A stretch of DNA of 53,828 bases, taken from IMG/VR virus record IMGVR_UViG_3300021062_000019, positions 1-53,828 of that record, one strand, 5' to 3'. The position numbers and the translations under genes were made by a program. This DNA comes from a virus. Of the stretch, positions 25,964-34,306 are shown piece after piece (the stretch's first letter is position 1; every line of letters starts with the position of its first letter). Below the pieces are notes generated by a model. The model was not told the origin of the DNA. It was given only the letters and a program-made list of their open reading frames with translations, and ran no database searches.

Positions 25964-27454
25964 ATGACATGTGTTAATGCTGAGCTTCGCCTTGAAATAG
26001 GTAAAAATAAGTTCTTTCCTGTAGTTGGTAATCCTGAAATAGATGATAACCTTGCCTCTCATGGTGCAGAATGTAGCCTAAATATTAGGATTCCTAGAAA
26101 CGGATTATTGCCCAAGAAAGGAGATCTTGCCTTTCTGACTAGACTAGTCAATGGAGTCAGAGAAAAGGTTTTTGGTGGTATATGCCCAGATCCTCAAGTT
26201 AAACTAGGCATTGCTGGTGACGACATACCATTAAAGTTAAATAGCTATATCAAATATGCTAATTATAGTTCTATTGATAATTATAGAAACACTACTACTT
26301 TAACAGGGCATATAAGGGCAGCGGCTAAGAAGGGTGGCATATTTGAAATAGATGAAGCAACTAGACAAATAGCTCAAGTTTTTATTGCTCCAGACCCTGC
26401 AAATGATGAGCCGTTTTACTTTGAATACCCTAAAGGCAAACTACAGGGTTTCCTAGAAGAAATTTGTAAAAAGAGAAATTGCTCATGGACACTTGAGGAT
26501 ACTGGAAGTTTAGCAATAGAAAGTTTGGCCCATAACACTTTTCTAAAAGTCAGCAGCAACGTATACCTAAACAATCCAGCACCTAGAGCTTTGTTGCGTA
26601 TCCCTGAACCAGGTGAGCCTATTTCTTCTGATACTGTTTGGTGGACTCCTGGTTTAAGTTATACCCCGATTGCACCCATTGCTAGTGTGGTAAGGTTTTT
26701 TGGTCATCTTGGAAAAGACTATTTTCTTAACTACCTAGGAAAAGGGAAAGAAATAAACCCTCTTATAGAAAAACATACAGGTGAAGATGGAAGAAATTGG
26801 TACCCACTACCAGAAACAGCAGATGAAATCTTACAAATTAAAATCACTAAACCAGATATGACCACATATAACTTAAAGAGAAAACCTTTTAACCCTGATC
26901 AGGTTCAACCTCCTGATGGCAGTAAAGAAGCTAGGATTAGACTAGAAGAGAAGAAGTTTTTCTGTTCTCCTGTAGATGTACCTAAAGACTCATTAGTTGA
27001 AGTATTTGGAAAAGTCAATTTTGTTTATTATGAAGAAGAAGATCCAGATGCTATAAATGAATTTAAGGCTAATGATGAGCAAGCTGGAGATGGTAGGGTT
27101 TTTGATGATATCGACGATGAAAACTGTAGAGATCTAAACACGGCTATTGCAGCAGTGAAGGCTAGACGCGCACAAGTCTGTGTAGGTAATTTAGCTATTA
27201 ATTTTGGCACTAACGTTGTAAAAGGGTGGCGATCTAGGCAGCAGTTTATTGCTCAGCACGAAGCACGAGATATTTATTATTTAGTTACCATTCAAAATTC
27301 TAAAAGGAAACTCTTAGCAGGTGGACGTGATTTCTATAGTATTAATGCTGCTACTATCCGACAATTAACGCCTCAAGATATGCAAGATATACTAATAGAA
27401 AGAGCTTTGAACCCTGCTAAACCTCCATTACCTACTTACACTGTTGATACTTAA
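25964..27454 (+). CDS. Tail-tip/hub protein A
   Basis: The 496-aa product begins one base after the tape measure gene. A central block, SYTPIAPIASVVRFFGHLGK followed by NYLGKGKEINPLI, GRNWYPLPETADEILQIKIT, is shared closely with the next gene, so the two are paralogues. The N-terminal 150 residues resemble baseplate-hub/tail-associated domains (PKKGDLAFLTRLVNG). It probably forms part of the tail tip that the tape measure ends on. The C-terminus contains a helix pair and YYLVTIQNSKRKLLAGG. Family identity beyond a tail-tip role is uncertain. Confidence 0.68.
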   Translation: MTCVNAELRLEIGKNKFFPVVGNPEIDDNLASHGAECSLNIRIPRNGLLPKKGDLAFLTRLVNGVREKVFGGICPDPQVKLGIAGDDIPLKLNSYIKYANYSSIDNYRNTTTLTGHIRAAAKKGGIFEIDEATRQIAQVFIAPDPANDEPFYFEYPKGKLQGFLEEICKKRNCSWTLEDTGSLAIESLAHNTFLKVSSNVYLNNPAPRALLRIPEPGEPISSDTVWWTPGLSYTPIAPIASVVRFFGHLGKDYFLNYLGKGKEINPLIEKHTGEDGRNWYPLPETADEILQIKITKPDMTTYNLKRKPFNPDQVQPPDGSKEARIRLEEKKFFCSPVDVPKDSLVEVFGKVNFVYYEEEDPDAINEFKANDEQAGDGRVFDDIDDENCRDLNTAIAAVKARRAQVCVGNLAINFGTNVVKGWRSRQQFIAQHEARDIYYLVTIQNSKRKLLAGGRDFYSINAATIRQLTPQDMQDILIERALNPAKPPLPTYTVDT

Positions 27455-27456
27455 AA

Positions 27457-29769
27457 ATGCCTTACAATAACTCCAACGCATACGGCAAATTATTTATTGA
27501 TAGTATTCGCACACCATTTTTAGATATTGGTGAGATAGATGATGCTCCCTCTGATGGAGGATCTATTTGTAGTGTGCTGATTCCTGGCTATTTACCTACA
27601 TTAAAGTTAACCCCTAAGGTTGAAATCTATGATTACAACAATGATTTAGCAGCCATTGGTAATGTCAAGATAGACAGTGTTAAGACTGGAAACAAACCAA
27701 AAACTAGTTTCCAAGTCATTAGTTATAACAAGCATTTAAGTAGGAAAAGGGTTGTAGGCCAATTTAGCAACACTTTATTAGAACTCCTAAGAACTTTAAT
27801 ATCAGAAGGAAATGCTAGTGCTTTCTTCACATCTATAAATTTCCGCACTTCTCCAGAGGTACCATCTATAGTTGTTTCCAGGTATATAGATTTCAAGTAT
27901 TTAAAAGATGCTATACCAGAGGTACTTAGCCAAACAGGTAAAGTATTAGACTACGCAGTTCCTGTCAATGATCGAGCAATTGAAATAATAGAACCTGGTT
28001 ATGGTGGCTTAGCTCCTATAGCTAAAGTACGAATAGATGATTTTTATATCAATAAAAAGGTTGGTATTAGCAATACCACTTATACACCTATAGGAAAACT
28101 AGCAAGTGTAGTAAGGTTCTTTGGCCACAACGGAAGGGAGTATTTTAATAGCTACTTAGGTAAAGGCAAAGAAGTTCCTTTACTTACTTTAGCAATGCGT
28201 GCCCAAGATGGAAAAAATAACTACCCTCTCCCTGAAACAGCAGATGAGATTATTTTGATTAGGATCACAACTCCCGAACCCCAAGGATGTACCGTTGTTG
28301 CTGTTGCATCAGGGGATAACTATACCCAGTATAATCAATTATTCTCAGCCGATTTTATTCTACCTAATAATCCAAGCGAGCCTGTAACATTAACCTACAC
28401 AGCTACCATACAAAATATTAAAAGTACTAGTTCAGCTTGTTTTTATTTCTTTGCCAACCTAGGCGATACTATAGGCCATATTACTATTAGTTTTAACGGT
28501 AATATACTCTACGACGAAGATCTAACAGAAGATAATAGTTCAAATAATTTTGATAATCCTATCACAGTGTCCCTTGCTGATTACGTAAATCAATCAGGGG
28601 ACGTTATAGTTGATATTACTCTAGACGAACAAATTAATTTTACAACAGATTATGAGGTTTTAATGGATGTAAATTGCTGCAAGATAGATACTATCATTGG
28701 CAACGGAAATGACGGGTTTTCTCCTGACGGGACATCCCCTTTAAGCTGTAATTTAAGAACAAGGGATTTCCGTGCAGGTGTTCGTAGCTATAACGGCGAG
28801 ATAATTTTTGCCGATTCCAATAATATGCGCGTCAGAAAATTAGATTCCAGTTCTAATACTATAGTTACAATAGGCGGCAATGGCTCTAGTGGCACAACAA
28901 CAGACGGACAACCTGCCTTATCTCAGCCATTAGGGAATATTACACATATTGATTTAGTTGGTGACGAATTATTTTTATTTTTAAGAGATAGACCAGAGAT
29001 AGGTAAGATCAATCTAGTAACTGGTGTTTACAATAAAATTTTTACCAGTACTGATTTTGCTAATTTAGATATTACGTTTAGTGCTGCATTTCCTGCTATT
29101 GAGGGAATGATTGTAGATCCTACTGATCTTAGTATCTACTTTACTCATAACCATCTAAACGAATCCTTGTTAAGGGCTTATTCTGTTATTTATAAAATAA
29201 CTAGCGGTGTAGCTACTTTATATGCAGGGCAACTTGATGGAGACTATGAGCCTATCGGAGATGGAGGTGATAGGCTTGATGCTGGTATATATCAAGCTTA
29301 TGCGTTGGCTTTAGATAGTAACAATAATTTAATTTTTTCTGACGTAAATAGACCTAATGGGATCTCTACGTATAGCTTAGTAAGAAAAATTAATAAAACT
29401 ACTGGGATAGTCAACACTATAGCTGGTGATGTTAGTGGTTTTGGTAGTCTTGAGTTTGATATAGACGCAAGTAACTTCTTTTTATTTGGGTTTGGCACAA
29501 ATTTAACCGTAGATAAAAGTACTAATGATTTATATATTGCTAGTGATGATAGTGTATTAATTCTAAAAGTTAAGGCTACTACTAATATAATTAGTCATTT
29601 TGCTGGCAATAAATTAAGTGCTGCTTTTTGTGGTGATGGTGGTAGCCCAATGATTGCTGGTATAGGTCGAGGTGGCAATATTACAGGAGCCATCCATTTT
29701 GTTAGTGCTGATGAGTTTTTAATCCTTGATGCCTATAATCGCCGTATCAGAAAAGTATTTTGCACTTAA
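27457..29769 (+). CDS. Tail-tip protein B with C-terminal NHL-type beta-propeller
   Basis: The 770-aa product has three parts. Residues 1-275 are paralogous to the preceding protein (YTPIGKLASVVRFFGHNGRE, YLGKGKEVPLL, NYPLPETADEI). Residues about 278-410 form a beta-sandwich-like insert ending in NCC. Residues 410-770 are NHL-type repeats: KIDTIIGNGNDGFSPDG, IIFADSNNMRVRKLD, IVTIGGNGSSG, NTIAGDVSGFG, FAGNK with FCGDGGSPM, and a last AYNRRIRKVFCT. The propeller is a plausible receptor-binding or polysaccharide-binding module displayed at the tail tip. Such repeats are common in secreted proteins of environmental bacteria, so acquisition from a host gene is likely (inference). Confidence 0.78.
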   Translation: MPYNNSNAYGKLFIDSIRTPFLDIGEIDDAPSDGGSICSVLIPGYLPTLKLTPKVEIYDYNNDLAAIGNVKIDSVKTGNKPKTSFQVISYNKHLSRKRVVGQFSNTLLELLRTLISEGNASAFFTSINFRTSPEVPSIVVSRYIDFKYLKDAIPEVLSQTGKVLDYAVPVNDRAIEIIEPGYGGLAPIAKVRIDDFYINKKVGISNTTYTPIGKLASVVRFFGHNGREYFNSYLGKGKEVPLLTLAMRAQDGKNNYPLPETADEIILIRITTPEPQGCTVVAVASGDNYTQYNQLFSADFILPNNPSEPVTLTYTATIQNIKSTSSACFYFFANLGDTIGHITISFNGNILYDEDLTEDNSSNNFDNPITVSLADYVNQSGDVIVDITLDEQINFTTDYEVLMDVNCCKIDTIIGNGNDGFSPDGTSPLSCNLRTRDFRAGVRSYNGEIIFADSNNMRVRKLDSSSNTIVTIGGNGSSGTTTDGQPALSQPLGNITHIDLVGDELFLFLRDRPEIGKINLVTGVYNKIFTSTDFANLDITFSAAFPAIEGMIVDPTDLSIYFTHNHLNESLLRAYSVIYKITSGVATLYAGQLDGDYEPIGDGGDRLDAGIYQAYALALDSNNNLIFSDVNRPNGISTYSLVRKINKTTGIVNTIAGDVSGFGSLEFDIDASNFFLFGFGTNLTVDKSTNDLYIASDDSVLILKVKATTNIISHFAGNKLSAAFCGDGGSPMIAGIGRGGNITGAIHFVSADEFLILDAYNRRIRKVFCT

Positions 29770-29778
29770 CCTGTACCT

Positions 29779-30264
29779 ATGCCAACAGACACACTCATTG
29801 AAACTAAAATCCCTCTAACCGCTTTAGTTGTAGAAGATACAGCACACGGATTATTTAGTATAATGTACTGCTTAGAGTGTTCTGAACAATTTGATATTTT
29901 ACCTGTAGTAGCACTTAACCTAACTAGGGCTAAAAATTACCTACAAAGAATGAAATTCCAAGTAATAGTTTTAGACCTAGGTTTGCCCGATAGTACTAGC
30001 ACTAATACAATAACCCAGATAAGAGAGGTAGCTAGTATACCTATAGTAGTCGTTACAGGAGGAGATTTAACAGACGAAGAAAGGGAACAGTTTAATGTTA
30101 AGGGATATTTGACTAAAAGAAACTTATCCCCAATAAGTCTAGATGAAGAGATTATCCATTCAGTAGAAACACCAAACTTTACTCGCTTTAATAGAAAGCT
30201 ACAGCTTACGACAGCTAGCCTAGAAAATACTCTCGAAAGGTTATCAAAAGACCTAAAAATATGA
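29779..30264 (+). CDS. CheY-like receiver-domain protein
   Basis: The 161-aa protein carries every residue needed for a working receiver domain: acidic pair Glu19-Asp20 (ALVVED), phospho-acceptor Asp66 (VIVLDLGLPDS), Thr93 (IVVVTGG) and Lys113 (KGYLTK), with spacing close to CheY. Residues 125-161 form a C-terminal helix instead of a DNA-binding or enzymatic output. No histidine kinase is encoded in the window, so phosphorylation would depend on the host. Its ATGA junction with the next gene ties its translation to the lysis cassette. A receiver domain in a late/lysis operon is unusual; it may titrate or redirect a host two-component pathway (inference). Confidence 0.86.
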   Translation: MPTDTLIETKIPLTALVVEDTAHGLFSIMYCLECSEQFDILPVVALNLTRAKNYLQRMKFQVIVLDLGLPDSTSTNTITQIREVASIPIVVVTGGDLTDEEREQFNVKGYLTKRNLSPISLDEEIIHSVETPNFTRFNRKLQLTTASLENTLERLSKDLKI

Positions 30265-30635
30265 ATGAGAATAATAATTCTGAATTGCTAAGCCAAATAA
30301 TAGAACTCAAAACTAAATTAGATATGCACTTAACCATATCGCATAAAGTTGATGAAAAGCTTTCTAACACGAGTGATAAGTTTATAGCCCTAGAAAAAAC
30401 TGTTGAATCGTTAAGCGAAAAAATAGAAGCACTAGAGAAAGATAGAATTGAGCATTGCAATATCCTCCACAAAGGTACTGATAGAGAACCCTCCATAAAA
30501 GAACAATTAGCAATTATCCGCAAAGAAGGACAAGACAGAGAAAAGAAACAAAATTTAATCTGGGTGATTCTCGCTGTAACTTTCGCTGCCATTCAAGCTT
30601 GGCCTGTCATTTCACAATTTTTTAATAAACAATAA
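30261..30635 (+). CDS. Coiled-coil protein with C-terminal membrane anchor (lysis-associated)
   Basis: The 124-aa product overlaps the receiver gene by 4 bases (ATGA). Residues 5-75 predict a coiled coil (SEKIEALEKDRIEHC), and residues about 98-118 are a single transmembrane helix (NLIWVILAVTFAAIQAW). This layout, a cytoplasmic coil with a C-terminal anchor, resembles XhlA-type holin partners. It stands immediately before the endolysin gene. A holin-associated or antiholin role is inferred from layout and context. Confidence 0.68.
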   Translation: MNENNNSELLSQIIELKTKLDMHLTISHKVDEKLSNTSDKFIALEKTVESLSEKIEALEKDRIEHCNILHKGTDREPSIKEQLAIIRKEGQDREKKQNLIWVILAVTFAAIQAWPVISQFFNKQ

Positions 30636-30657
30636 ATATTAATTAAAGGAATAGTTT

Positions 30658-31200
30658 ATGCAATTAACCTTAGAACAATTACAAGAAATTATGCCTTATA
30701 TGAAGAAACATAAGGAAAAAGCGGAGCAATATCTTCCTTTCCTTCAAGCTGCAATGATCGAAGCCTCAATTGATACTCCTCTTAGGGTAGCCGCTTTCTT
30801 AGCCCAATTAGCTCATGAGAGTGGAGAGCTTAAATACTTTGAGGAAATTGCGAGTGGTAAGGCTTACGAGGGCAGAAAGGATTTAGGAAATACTCAACCA
30901 GGTGATGGAATACGTTTCAAAGGTCGAGGCCCAATTCAACTCACCGGACGATTTAATTATGAGGAATGCGGCAAAGCATTAGGAGTAGATCTAGTTAATC
31001 ATCCTGAAAGAGCAGACGATCCTGACATTGCCTTTAGAACTGCTGCCTGGTTCTGGACTAAGCGGCGATTAAATATTTTTGCTGATAAAGGTGGTGGTTT
31101 TTTTGATGAGATCACTTTTCGTGTTAATGGTGGGTACAACGGCAAAGAGAGCAGAAGGAAGTACTACCACAAAGCTCTAGAAGTACTAGGAGCAAGATAA
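30658..31200 (+). CDS. Endolysin, GH19 chitinase-like lysozyme
   Basis: The 180-aa enzyme shows the GH19 phage-lysin pattern: PLRVAAFLAQLAHESGELKY with the general-acid Glu in AHESG, a second Glu in YFEEIASG, then GIRFKGRGPIQLTGRFNYEE, the family's signature loop, and the late segment FRVNGGYNG. There is no signal peptide or wall-binding domain, so it needs a holin to reach the cell wall. It cleaves the glycan strand of peptidoglycan. The ribosome-binding site is AAAGGAA. Its stop overlaps the next ATG by one base. Confidence 0.92.
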   Translation: MQLTLEQLQEIMPYMKKHKEKAEQYLPFLQAAMIEASIDTPLRVAAFLAQLAHESGELKYFEEIASGKAYEGRKDLGNTQPGDGIRFKGRGPIQLTGRFNYEECGKALGVDLVNHPERADDPDIAFRTAAWFWTKRRLNIFADKGGGFFDEITFRVNGGYNGKESRRKYYHKALEVLGAR

Positions 31201-31418
31201 TGCTCAGGATAAACAAGCTAGATCATATTTGGAGACTATTTATTATATTGCTAATCCTAGTAGGTGTATGGGTACCTACTAGGGCAGTATGGTTGGAAAC
31301 AATATCTAGGGATATAGTTGTTGCTATCATCACGCTAACTGTAAATAACAAAATTCAAAACCTCAAACAGGATAGCAAAGAAGTTACCATTAATAACACC
31401 GAGATTACTCCCAAATAA
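31200..31418 (+). CDS. Two-helix membrane protein, holin candidate
   Basis: The 72-aa protein has hydrophobic segments at about 10-29 (IWRLFIILLILVGVWVPT) and 35-50 (SRDIVVAIITLTVNN), followed by a charged C-terminus. Size, two membrane passes and its place directly after the endolysin (TAATG overlap) fit a class II holin. No sequence family is recognised. Confidence 0.65.
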   Translation: MLRINKLDHIWRLFIILLILVGVWVPTRAVWLETISRDIVVAIITLTVNNKIQNLKQDSKEVTINNTEITPK

Positions 31419-31472
31419 CCAACCAAATTTATTTCAACTGTTAATGTAATCCGTAAAAATAAGGAGAAATTT

Positions 31473-31904
31473 ATGAGCTTTAAGTCATTTTTTAAGGCTA
31501 TAGGTTCTTTGTTTACTAAAATTTTTGGTAATAAAAAACAAATAGAAGAAGGAATTAAAAAACTATCTGCTTTGGCTAAGCAAGCCCTACCTATTATTGA
31601 ATTAGTCGCTAAGGCTACACCAACTCAGGCGGATGATTTAGTTATTGCTGCCGCTAAGAATCTTGGCTATAGCATTAAGCAAATATATGAAAGTACAGAT
31701 GACTTAATAAAAGATGGTGGCAGACAACGTATAGCAGGTGAAGCACTTAAGCTAAAACTAATAGAACTGGTACAAAAAGAAGGAAAGGTAAAAGTAGACG
31801 ATTTTACTCTTAGTACAGTAGCAGATGTGCTAAACCTTGATAAGACGACACTTCTTACTGCTGTCCAAGCAGCTTTCTTTTTCTTCAAAGGTACAAAGAA
31901 ATAA
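31473..31904 (+). CDS. Amphipathic helical protein at the end of the late operon
   Basis: The 143-aa protein follows an AAGGAGA site. Its N-terminus is amphipathic and aromatic (SFKSFFKAIGSLFTKIFGNK), then helices rich in Ala, Lys and Leu continue to a hydrophobic end (AAFFFFKGTKK). It lacks a clear full-length transmembrane helix. It is the last gene before the late terminator, so it may be a lysis accessory or a virion-associated membrane-active protein. No family is recognised. Confidence 0.6.
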   Translation: MSFKSFFKAIGSLFTKIFGNKKQIEEGIKKLSALAKQALPIIELVAKATPTQADDLVIAAAKNLGYSIKQIYESTDDLIKDGGRQRIAGEALKLKLIELVQKEGKVKVDDFTLSTVADVLNLDKTTLLTAVQAAFFFFKGTKK

Positions 31905-31985
31905 CTTTGTAAGTCTCAACAAATCAACACTTTTTCATTAACTCCTCCTAAAAAGTAAAAATAAATAGCAAGATACCCAGCTATT

Positions 31986-32014
31986 GCCCACCTCTAACCA
32001 GGTGGGCTTTTTTA
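31986..32014 (+). terminator. Rho-independent terminator of the late operon
   Basis: GCCCACCT (31986-31993) pairs with AGGTGGGC (32000-32007) around a 6-nt loop, followed by seven T residues. It ends rightward late transcription about 80 bp after the last lysis-region gene and separates it from the convergent integrase gene. Confidence 0.95.
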
Positions 32015-32104
32015 TTTCTGCTATCGGGTTTGGAAGGGAAGTAGCTAAAACAAATTTGGTCACACCATCTGTAGTTGACATCCTTATGACTACGTAATAA
32101 GTAG

Positions 32105-33289
32105 CTAATTAATCAATTCCTTCTTCTCTCCCTCCTCCTGCTTCTCCTTCTTCTCTGGCTTCTGTGCATGGAACTGGTTTAGTGCTTCTGCTGCACGTCT
32201 AGCAGTATCAGTGTTAGCGTTTACGTAGCGATAGGTAGTGTTAGCCTGTGTATGGCCAAGGATTCTACCTACTTCTTGAAGCGGCAATCCTTGTTGGATA
32301 AGGCGTGTAGCTGCTGTATGGCGTAGATCATGGAATCGAAGATCTTTAATCTTTGCTAGTTTGCAGGCTGTTGCAAAGCTTCTTTTAATGGACTTAACTC
32401 CAAAGACTACTGCATCAGGATCACCAGTAGAAAGCTTGTGTAAAGCTTCTAGCTCTTGCTTTAATCTATAGCTAAGTGCTACCTGACGAGACGTAGAAGT
32501 CTTGGTGTTAAAAGCTTGAATGGTAATTAACCCATTATCAAAGTTTATATCTTTCCAGCATAAACTAAATATTTCTCCCTGCCTCATTCCTGTATCTAGG
32601 GCACAAATGATAATAGCTTTTAGGTGTACTCTTTCTTCTACGCATTGAGCTAATAATTCTTTCTCCTCCTGTCTACTTAAAATCCTCTCCCTCTTTACTT
32701 CATCAGCAGTGCTAATCAAATCACCCTTAGCGAAGGGAGATCTATTCAGCCATCCCTCATCAACAGCAATCTGCAATACTCTCCTAAGCAAAGATAGCTC
32801 ACGATTAACCGTTGTGATAGTTCTTGGCCTTTGAGTCTCTATCGGTTTTCCTTCTGCATCTTTCTTTACAGTGATAATGGGAGTTTTTAATCTGTGTAGT
32901 TTATAGTTGATTATATCGGCGTGTGAAATGGATTTGATTTTCTTATCTCCAAACCATTCCTTGACGGGTTTAAAATGGCTGGTGGCTTCTTTATGGGATC
33001 TCATACCAGAGATTTTACGAGTGGAGGAGTATTCAGCAGGTTTTAGGTAGTTAGCTGTAAAATATTCAGCCAGATCGTTAAAGGTCATTTGATCGGCTTT
33101 GAAAGTTTTTTCTCCATGATCTTCTAAGCTTCTTAGTAATTCTCTTAGTAGCTGTTTAGCTGCTGTTGCATTCTCTGCCCTTCGTTGGATATTTTTTCTT
33201 TTGCCTGACGAATCAGTAAATGTTAATCTAGCGAACCATCGACCTTGTTTATCTTTGCCTGTATACCCTGTAGTAATCTTACCAGCCAA
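32105..33289 (-). CDS. int: Tyrosine-recombinase integrase
   Basis: The 394-aa protein has an N-terminal arm-binding segment (about 1-60), a SAM-like core-binding domain (about 68-190, TFNDLAEYFTANYL) and the catalytic domain. Catalytic residues are visible: Arg236 (DTGMRQGEI), Lys263, His320 and Arg323 (HDLRHTAATRL), His346 (LGHTQANTT) and nucleophile Tyr355 (RYVN). It recombines attP (33476-33517), which lies about 190 bp upstream of its start, with a host tRNA-Arg gene. It is convergent with the late operon and ends in a Lys/Glu-rich tail. A GGAGG site precedes the ATG. Confidence 0.95.
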   Translation of the reverse strand: MAGKITTGYTGKDKQGRWFARLTFTDSSGKRKNIQRRAENATAAKQLLRELLRSLEDHGEKTFKADQMTFNDLAEYFTANYLKPAEYSSTRKISGMRSHKEATSHFKPVKEWFGDKKIKSISHADIINYKLHRLKTPIITVKKDAEGKPIETQRPRTITTVNRELSLLRRVLQIAVDEGWLNRSPFAKGDLISTADEVKRERILSRQEEKELLAQCVEERVHLKAIIICALDTGMRQGEIFSLCWKDINFDNGLITIQAFNTKTSTSRQVALSYRLKQELEALHKLSTGDPDAVVFGVKSIKRSFATACKLAKIKDLRFHDLRHTAATRLIQQGLPLQEVGRILGHTQANTTYRYVNANTDTARRAAEALNQFHAQKPEKKEKQEEGEKKELIN

Positions 33290-33319
33290 GTTTTTATCCT
33301 CCTAGAATGGATCAGGAGG

Positions 33320-33350
33320 TTAGCACATTAACACATTTGTTAACACATTT
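33320..33350. promoter_or_regulatory. Left arm-type repeat pair (candidate integrase or regulatory sites)
   Basis: AACACATTT occurs at 33330-33338 and 33342-33350, 12 bp apart in direct orientation, with a degenerate AGCACATT just upstream. The same 12-bp-spaced pair recurs at 33571-33591 on the far side of attP. The site also overlaps the upstream region of int, so a role in int control is possible. Confidence 0.6.
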
Positions 33351-33475
33351 AGTTGCAGGTTATAGCTACTTATAGCCAGATCAAGCAATCTATAGCTATA
33401 TAACTAATTGATAATCAAAGGTTTTCGCAGGGTATAGCCAGATATAGCCGTCCCTACTATGGATGAGATCGTAGA

Positions 33476-33517
33476 CTCCGGAGCCAAAGGCCGGGCGTTC
33501 GAATCGCCCAGGGTGTA
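33476..33517 (+). other. attP core: 3' part of a tRNA-Arg(CCG) gene
   Basis: From an anticodon loop CTCCGGA (33476-33482, anticodon CCG) the sequence continues with GCCAA, variable AGGCC, T-stem GGGCG/CGCCC around TTCGAAT, acceptor 3' strand AGGGTGT and discriminator A. The 5' side of the anticodon stem does not pair (GTAGA instead of the expected TTGGC), and no 5' tRNA half exists. This is what a phage attP core looks like when it restores the 3' end of its target tRNA on integration. Confidence 0.85.
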
Positions 33518-33570
33518 TATTTAGAATCAGTAAGTTAGAAGTGGTTTTGAGATCGTTGGTTTTTAGTATC

Positions 33571-33591
33571 AACACATCTGTTAACACATTT
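33571..33591. promoter_or_regulatory. Right arm-type repeat pair
   Basis: AACACATCT (33571-33579) and AACACATTT (33583-33591) repeat the spacing and orientation of the left pair at 33330-33350. Together they bracket the attP core, as arm sites of tyrosine integrases do. Confidence 0.6.
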
Positions 33592-33598
33592 AGAAAAA

Positions 33599-33814
33599 TT
33601 AGGCTATTTTGGAATTTAGCTTTTTAGGCGTGTAGGTAGGTTGGACAGTACAAACTTCTAGTATTTTTTGAATATCCTGATCAGTGTATCTAATACAAGT
33701 ACCAAGGCGACGAAAGGGGATTTTCCCTTGTCGCCTTAATCTATATAGGGTGTAAGCTGATACACCAATCTTTTTAGCTGCTTCACTCTCACTATAAGTT
33801 ATTACCTCGCTCAT
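33599..33814 (-). CDS. xis: Excisionase-like HTH protein
   Basis: The start is set at the ATG with MSEVITYS, directly after a purine-rich AAGGAAGGAGAAGGAG stretch; the upstream ATG (33838) would overlap the preceding gene. The 71-aa product is a MerR/excisionase-type winged helix: YSESEAAKKIGVSAYTLYRL, then RRQGKIPFRRLG, then IRYTDQDIQKIL. Proteins of this kind bend att DNA and steer the integrase towards excision. It lies on the far side of attP from int, a sensible place for a recombination directionality factor. A purely transcriptional role is the alternative. Confidence 0.78.
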   Translation of the reverse strand: MSEVITYSESEAAKKIGVSAYTLYRLRRQGKIPFRRLGTCIRYTDQDIQKILEVCTVQPTYTPKKLNSKIA

Positions 33815-33828
33815 CTCCTTCTCCTTCC

Positions 33829-34215
33829 TTATTTGCAATCCATTCCTAAAACGTCATGGCAATAGTAATATTCAAGCCACTGACAAAACTCTTTAATTGA
33901 TTTATTAGAATTTTTCCAAACCCTTTTTATTAAAACTTGCTTTAGTCGGTCTTTGAATTCTGGGTTTAATTTCTTGTAATCAATTTTTTTATTAAAATTT
34001 TTCTCTAGTATTTCCTCTGTGTCGATTAAATGAAGCAGTTCGAGTTGTAGCCTAGAAAGATTAGTATTAATAATGTCGGTATCTTCAAAACCTTCTAGAG
34101 ACACGAATTCCTCTACTTCGCGAGTTCGCTTAGTATAGAAAATAGAGTCCTTGGGAATCCATCCCGTACCCCAGCCGTCAAGTTTTACCTGATCGATTAT
34201 TAAATTGCTCTGCAT
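33829..34215 (-). CDS. Hypothetical early protein
   Basis: The 128-aa product has a good ribosome-binding site (AAGGGAGAGGG). It is charged and helical, with WGTGWIPKDSIFYTKRTREV near the start and an aromatic/basic C-terminus (KEFCQWLEYYYCHD). No domain is recognised. It is the second gene upstream of attP in a leftward series. Confidence 0.6.
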   Translation of the reverse strand: MQSNLIIDQVKLDGWGTGWIPKDSIFYTKRTREVEEFVSLEGFEDTDIINTNLSRLQLELLHLIDTEEILEKNFNKKIDYKKLNPEFKDRLKQVLIKRVWKNSNKSIKEFCQWLEYYYCHDVLGMDCK

Positions 34216-34306
34216 AACCCTCTCCCTTATCTTTACATTTCAAAATAAACCCGCGAACAATCACCCCATATTTTGATAAATGGGCGATTATCAAGATAAG
34301 CTATCC

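Noticed and set aside
33396-33587. 63-aa minus-strand reading frame across attP
   Set aside because: It runs through the tRNA-derived core and has no ribosome-binding site. The attP structure explains the sequence better.
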